Assembly (NCBI GenBank): GCA_025357975.1
Contig: JANYKY010000404.1
Coordinates: 1-8,208 of the forward strand
Reading direction: 5' to 3'
Origin: Gemmatimonadaceae bacterium
Lineage (GTDB): Bacteria > Gemmatimonadota > Gemmatimonadetes > Gemmatimonadales > Gemmatimonadaceae
DNA length: 8,208 nt
Below the pieces are notes generated by a model. That model saw nothing but the letters and a program-made list of their open reading frames with translations, did no database searches and was not told where the DNA came from. The position numbers and the translations under genes were made by a program. Shown piece after piece: positions 5,666-8,208 of the stretch. Each line of letters starts with the position of its first letter. Positions within the stretch are counted from its first letter, which is position 1.

Positions 5666-6816
5666 TCATGCCGCTTGAAGTTCAGTTGGTGTATCCTGCA
5701 TCACTGCCCACAGAAAGCCGACTAGCTCGCGGGCTACTGCGACGACAGCGATCTGGGATCGCTTGCGATACGACAAGTGATTGAAGCGCTGATGGAGACG
5801 CTGTTGAGCTTTCCACGCGTGCACAATCACGCTGGGGGCCTGTCCTTGTTGTCGTCGCTTCAGCTCAATACCGACCTGCGGTCGATGGCGGTAGCTCCAG
5901 GCTGCCTGAACGAGCACGTGACGGCAGTGGCTGTTGCCGGCCTTGGTGATCGATCCAAGTCGAATGCGGCCGCCGCTTGAATCTTCCCTGGATACGAGAC
6001 CCAGGTAGCATGCGAGTTGAGATGGACGTTCGAATCGCCGCCAGTCAACGATCTCTGTCGCGAGCACCATCGCTGAGTAAAGCGAGATGCCGCGGAAGCA
6101 CTGCAGACGCTCGACCATGGGTGCGATGTGGGGAAGCAGAGCAAGCTGTTCTATCTGACGATCAAGCTCCTCACGCCGCTCGAGCTTGTAAAGAAGTAAT
6201 GCGTGATATTCGCGGTAGACGAGACGGTCGTACTGTTCGAGCGGGCTGTTTTCCGTTGTCAGGTGCAGCAGCCACTTGAGATGTGGACTGCACCAGTTGG
6301 TGCCTTCACGAAAGACGAAACCGCGACGAGCTAGGAACTTAGGATGTAGTGACGAGACTTGAGAATCTCCTTCTGGAACGTTTCGCGGCACCGTACGACG
6401 TCCCGTATCCGTTCATCACTCTCGCTCGGAATCCGCACCGTGGTGAGCTCCCCCGCTCGATAAAAGCGGGCAAGGTCGGCGGCATCTCTCTTATCGTGCT
6501 TTCGCTGAACACCGGGTCGCTTGGGAATGAGTGATGGTGCGATCACTTCGCACTCGTAGCCCCACTCCTTCATGGCACGATGAATCACATAACCAGCTCC
6601 GCTCGCTTCGTAGCATGCGCGAATCTCGCCATCACGCCCAACTCGCTCCAGCCACTTCCTCAACTTCAGGAAATCGTTTGGTAACCGCTCCAACCGGGTG
6701 GGGGACTTTGCTCCCATTGGCAGGACCGCGATCGTGATCGACTCCTTGTGGACATCCATACCGAGATAGATGATAGAGCTTACGGAAGAAAGAGCAGAAC
6801 TCGTAATCGATGACAT
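5666..6816 (-). pseudogene. IS110/IS1111-family transposase, frameshifted
   Basis: RuvC-like DEDD recombinase of the IS110 family, which moves the IS through a circular intermediate with an RNA guide. The N-terminal part (6816 to about 6340) carries IIYLGMDVHKES (D21), ACYEASGAGY (E70) and HDKRDAADLA (D108, D111), the four acidic residues. The C-terminal part, in another frame (about 6340 to 5666), carries LQCFRGISLYSAMVLATEI, YLGLVSREDSSGG and GSITKAGNSHCRHVLVQAAW, the Transposase_20 domain with its candidate catalytic serine. The first frame reads KSRHYILSS and stops at 6331; the second resumes as KFLARRGFVFREGTNW. One missing base near 6340 explains both, and the intact protein would be 383 aa. 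No slippery heptamer is present. The start ATG has GGAGA 7 bases upstream (6824-6828 on the + strand). Confidence 0.92.
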
Positions 6817-6912
6817 GGGTTGGTCTCCGTGTATTGCGACAGAGCGATCGTCGCATGTGGCTCTGGCAACTCTGGTTCACACCGAGGAGCTAATCCACGG
6901 ATAGACCGGAGG

Positions 6913-6927
6913 CCAGCCCAGTCATAT
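6913..6927 (-). repeat. IS subterminal inverted repeat, transposase 5' end
   Basis: CCAGCCCAGTCATAT on the + strand is the perfect partner of 5395-5409. It is followed by TTTCT up to the inferred IS border at 6932. The 116 bases between this border and the transposase ATG hold its ribosome site; I see no further gene there. Confidence 0.9.
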
Positions 6928-6932
6928 TTTCT

Positions 6933-7230
6933 AGGCGGCGACACGCTTCGAAGCGCCGCGCCGCGGCGGCCACCGGGCGTTCGCGGGGATATACAGGCGT
7001 GACGTCGCCTTACGGCCCGCATGTCGCCCTATCGTTGTCGCGGTAGTTGGCTCTCGATGAGGGCGAGCGGATGGCGCTCGCTGAGGCGTCCAACGGATCA
7101 GCGGTGCCCGACGACGCCTCCACGTTGTCATCCATGGGGCCGTGGAAACACGGTCGGCGTTGGCCGGCCCGAGCCGACGACGAAGCAACCACTACTGGAC
7201 GAGCGAAGGGCACGGCGCGAACGTTCCGCA
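6933..7230. other. Flank between IS/attC-2 and the kinase gene, no gene seen
   Basis: The first four bases (AGGC) complete the interrupted attC-2 R' core. The rest is GC-rich with a perfect palindrome CGCTTCGAAGCG at 6944-6955 and GC-rich inverted runs just after it. No second half-site, attC or conserved coding frame is visible. The open frames crossing into the kinase gene have low-complexity translations without recognisable motifs. I read it as the chromosomal end of the integron plus the kinase upstream region; no convincing promoter was found. Confidence 0.5.
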
Positions 7231-8208
7231 ATGCCGCCTCGATCCGTGGCCACCACCACGACCGACCAGTTCTTCTCCGCGCTCTCCGACCGCTACCGCA
7301 TCAGCCGCACGCTGGGCACGGGCGGCATGGCGACGGTCTACCTCGCGCATGATGTCAAGCACGATCGGGAGGTCGCTCTCAAGGTACTGCACAACGACCT
7401 CTCGGTCACGCTCGGGCGCGACCGGTTTCTCCGGGAGATCCAGTTCGCCGCGCGCCTTTCCCACCCCAACGTGCTGCCGCTGTACGACTCCGGCGAAGCT
7501 GCGGATATCCTCTACTACGTCATGCCGGTGGTGCGGGGTGAATCGCTGCGCGACCGCCTGGATCGCGAGCGCCAACTTCCCGTCGCCGATGCGGTACGCA
7601 TTGTCACCGCAACCGCGCGTGCGCTGGCGCACGCACACGCGCAGGGAATCGTTCATCGGGACGTGAAGCCGGAGAATATCCTCCTTCAGGACGATCTCGT
7701 CTTCGTCGCCGACTTCGGCATCGGCAAGGCGATCAGCGAGCTGGGCGACGAGGCGATGACCCGGACAGGCATGAGCGTGGGAACGCCGGCGTACTTGAGT
7801 CCCGAGCAGGCGGCGGGTGAGCCGGTCGACGGCCGAAGCGACCAGTATGCGCTCGCCTGCGTGCTGTACGAGACGCTCATCGGCGAGCCCCCGTTCACGG
7901 GACCGAATGTCCAAGCGGTGGTCGCCAAGCGATTCGTGCAGACCCCCGCCGACGTGACGGCGCTCCGTGAGAGTGTGCCGCGCAGCGTAGCTCGTGCGCT
8001 GCAGCGCGCCATCGCTCGCACGCCGATTGATCGGTTCCCGACCACGTCGGCGTTCGCCGACGCGTTGCTCGAGACGGACGACTCCGAGTCGCCGCGCGCC
8101 AGCGATCCGCCGGCTCAGTCGGTCGCGGTGCTTCCGTTCGTCAACCTCAGTGCCGACCCCGCAAATGGGTACCTTGGCGACGGCATCGCCGAGGACATCA
8201 CAGATCGG
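7231..8208 (+). CDS. Serine/threonine protein kinase with TolB-like extension (3' partial)
   Basis: Hanks-type (PknB-like) kinase that phosphorylates Ser/Thr on unknown targets. From the ATG at 7231, 326 codons are visible with no stop before the window ends. Motifs: glycine loop LGTGGMATVY (28-37), K51 in VALKVL, E69 of helix C, catalytic HRDVKPEN (142-149, D144), DFG at 161-163, activation and P+1 loops TRTGMSVGTPAYLSPEQ (177-193), GRSDQYALACVLYE (201-214) and the late Arg in DRFP. The set is complete, so it should be active. After a short linker the sequence SVAVLPFVNLSADPANGYLG begins a TolB/adenylate-cyclase-associated-type domain, usually followed in such proteins by TPR repeats. No membrane segment is seen yet. 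The start is uncertain: GTG at 7246 is an alternative and neither has a clear Shine-Dalgarno. Confidence 0.92.
   Translation, partial: MPPRSVATTTTDQFFSALSDRYRISRTLGTGGMATVYLAHDVKHDREVALKVLHNDLSVTLGRDRFLREIQFAARLSHPNVLPLYDSGEAADILYYVMPVVRGESLRDRLDRERQLPVADAVRIVTATARALAHAHAQGIVHRDVKPENILLQDDLVFVADFGIGKAISELGDEAMTRTGMSVGTPAYLSPEQAAGEPVDGRSDQYALACVLYETLIGEPPFTGPNVQAVVAKRFVQTPADVTALRESVPRSVARALQRAIARTPIDRFPTTSAFADALLETDDSESPRASDPPAQSVAVLPFVNLSADPANGYLGDGIAEDITDR

Larger units (their letters stand above)
5394..6932 (-). mobile_element. IS110-family insertion sequence, IS1111-type, 1539 bp
   Basis: Contains a DEDD transposase gene on the - strand (frameshifted) between subterminal inverted repeats. 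If the repeat is taken as ATGACTGGGCTGG (5397-5409) and its complement (6913-6925), 3 bases lie outside it at the transposase 3' side and 7 at the 5' side. This asymmetry is what I recall for the IS1111 group. Borders are set by the attC reconstruction and are ambiguous by one T (5394-6932 or 5393-6931). No longer target duplication is seen, as expected for IS110 elements. The long 3' non-coding end (5394-5665) and shorter 5' end (6817-6932) also fit the IS1111 group. Confidence 0.88.
2780..6936 (+). mobile_element. Short integron: intI, attI region, two cassettes, IS inserted in last attC
   Basis: Composite call from an intact intI, two attC sites with paired cores and bulged-A stems, and two cassette-borne genes in the same orientation. 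The last attC is split by an IS. The right limit is the end of the restored GTTAGGC core at 6936; no attC is seen beyond it, so the kinase region is taken as host flank. It sits between a pspA-type housekeeping operon and a kinase gene, so it looks like a sedentary chromosomal integron rather than a plasmid-borne one; this is inference. Confidence 0.85.

Noticed and set aside
5977..6279. 100-codon + frame antisense to the transposase
   Set aside because: Mirror frame of the conserved Transposase_20 domain, without motifs of its own.
6331..6345. Programmed ribosomal frameshift in the transposase
   Set aside because: No slippery heptamer at the junction, and to my knowledge IS110-family transposases are normally made from a single frame; a one-base deletion or sequencing error is simpler.
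7047..7352. 101-codon + frame upstream of and into the kinase gene
   Set aside because: Overlaps the kinase start and glycine loop in another frame; low-complexity translation, no ribosome site.
1..8208. CRISPR array, tRNA or rRNA genes
   Set aside because: No regularly spaced direct repeats and no tRNA- or rRNA-like segments were seen on either strand.

Overview
The window reads as a high-GC bacterial chromosome segment carrying a short integron. A Gemmatimonadota-type host is my best guess: the last gene is a Ser/Thr kinase that runs into an 'SVAVLPFVNLS' TolB-like segment, an arrangement I associate with that phylum, but nothing here proves the taxonomy. All host and cassette genes are on the + strand. 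Only the insertion sequence is on the - strand.

Layout. (1) 3-2711, housekeeping: the C-terminal part of an iron-sulfur L-serine dehydratase, then a PspA/IM30 protein and an AI-2E/PerM-family membrane protein joined by a 4-base overlap. (2) 2780-3802, an integron integrase (IntI) with the full tyrosine-recombinase catalytic set. (3) 3803-4022, a non-coding, hairpin-rich stretch that should hold attI and ends at a GTTAGGA core. (4) 4023-4508, gene cassette 1 (DUF3024-like protein) with attC-1. (5) 4509-5391, gene cassette 2 (class I SAM-dependent methyltransferase) with attC-2. (6) 5394-6932, an IS110/IS1111-family insertion sequence lying inside the attC-2 R' core; its transposase has a one-base frameshift. 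(7) 6933-7230, flank without a recognisable gene. (8) 7231 to the end, a truncated Ser/Thr kinase gene.

How it fits together. IntI excises and integrates cassettes at G^TT in the core sites. Joining the two ends of cassette 1 gives an R' core (G + TTAGGA) that is the exact complement of its own R'' (TCCTAAC), so the cassette borders can be fixed to the base. intI points the same way as the cassettes, with the array at its 3' side. This is the rarer 'reverse integrase' layout. Removing 5394-6932 restores a consensus R' core, GTTAGGC, at attC-2.

Most notable observation: the IS has 13-15 bp subterminal inverted repeats with 3 and 7 bases outside them, as in the IS1111 group. Its non-coding region downstream of the transposase, where that group encodes its guide (seek/bridge) RNA, contains a 15-nt segment that matches the reconstructed attC-2 target at 14 of 15 positions across the insertion point. 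This looks like an RNA-guided IS whose guide and target can both be read in one window.
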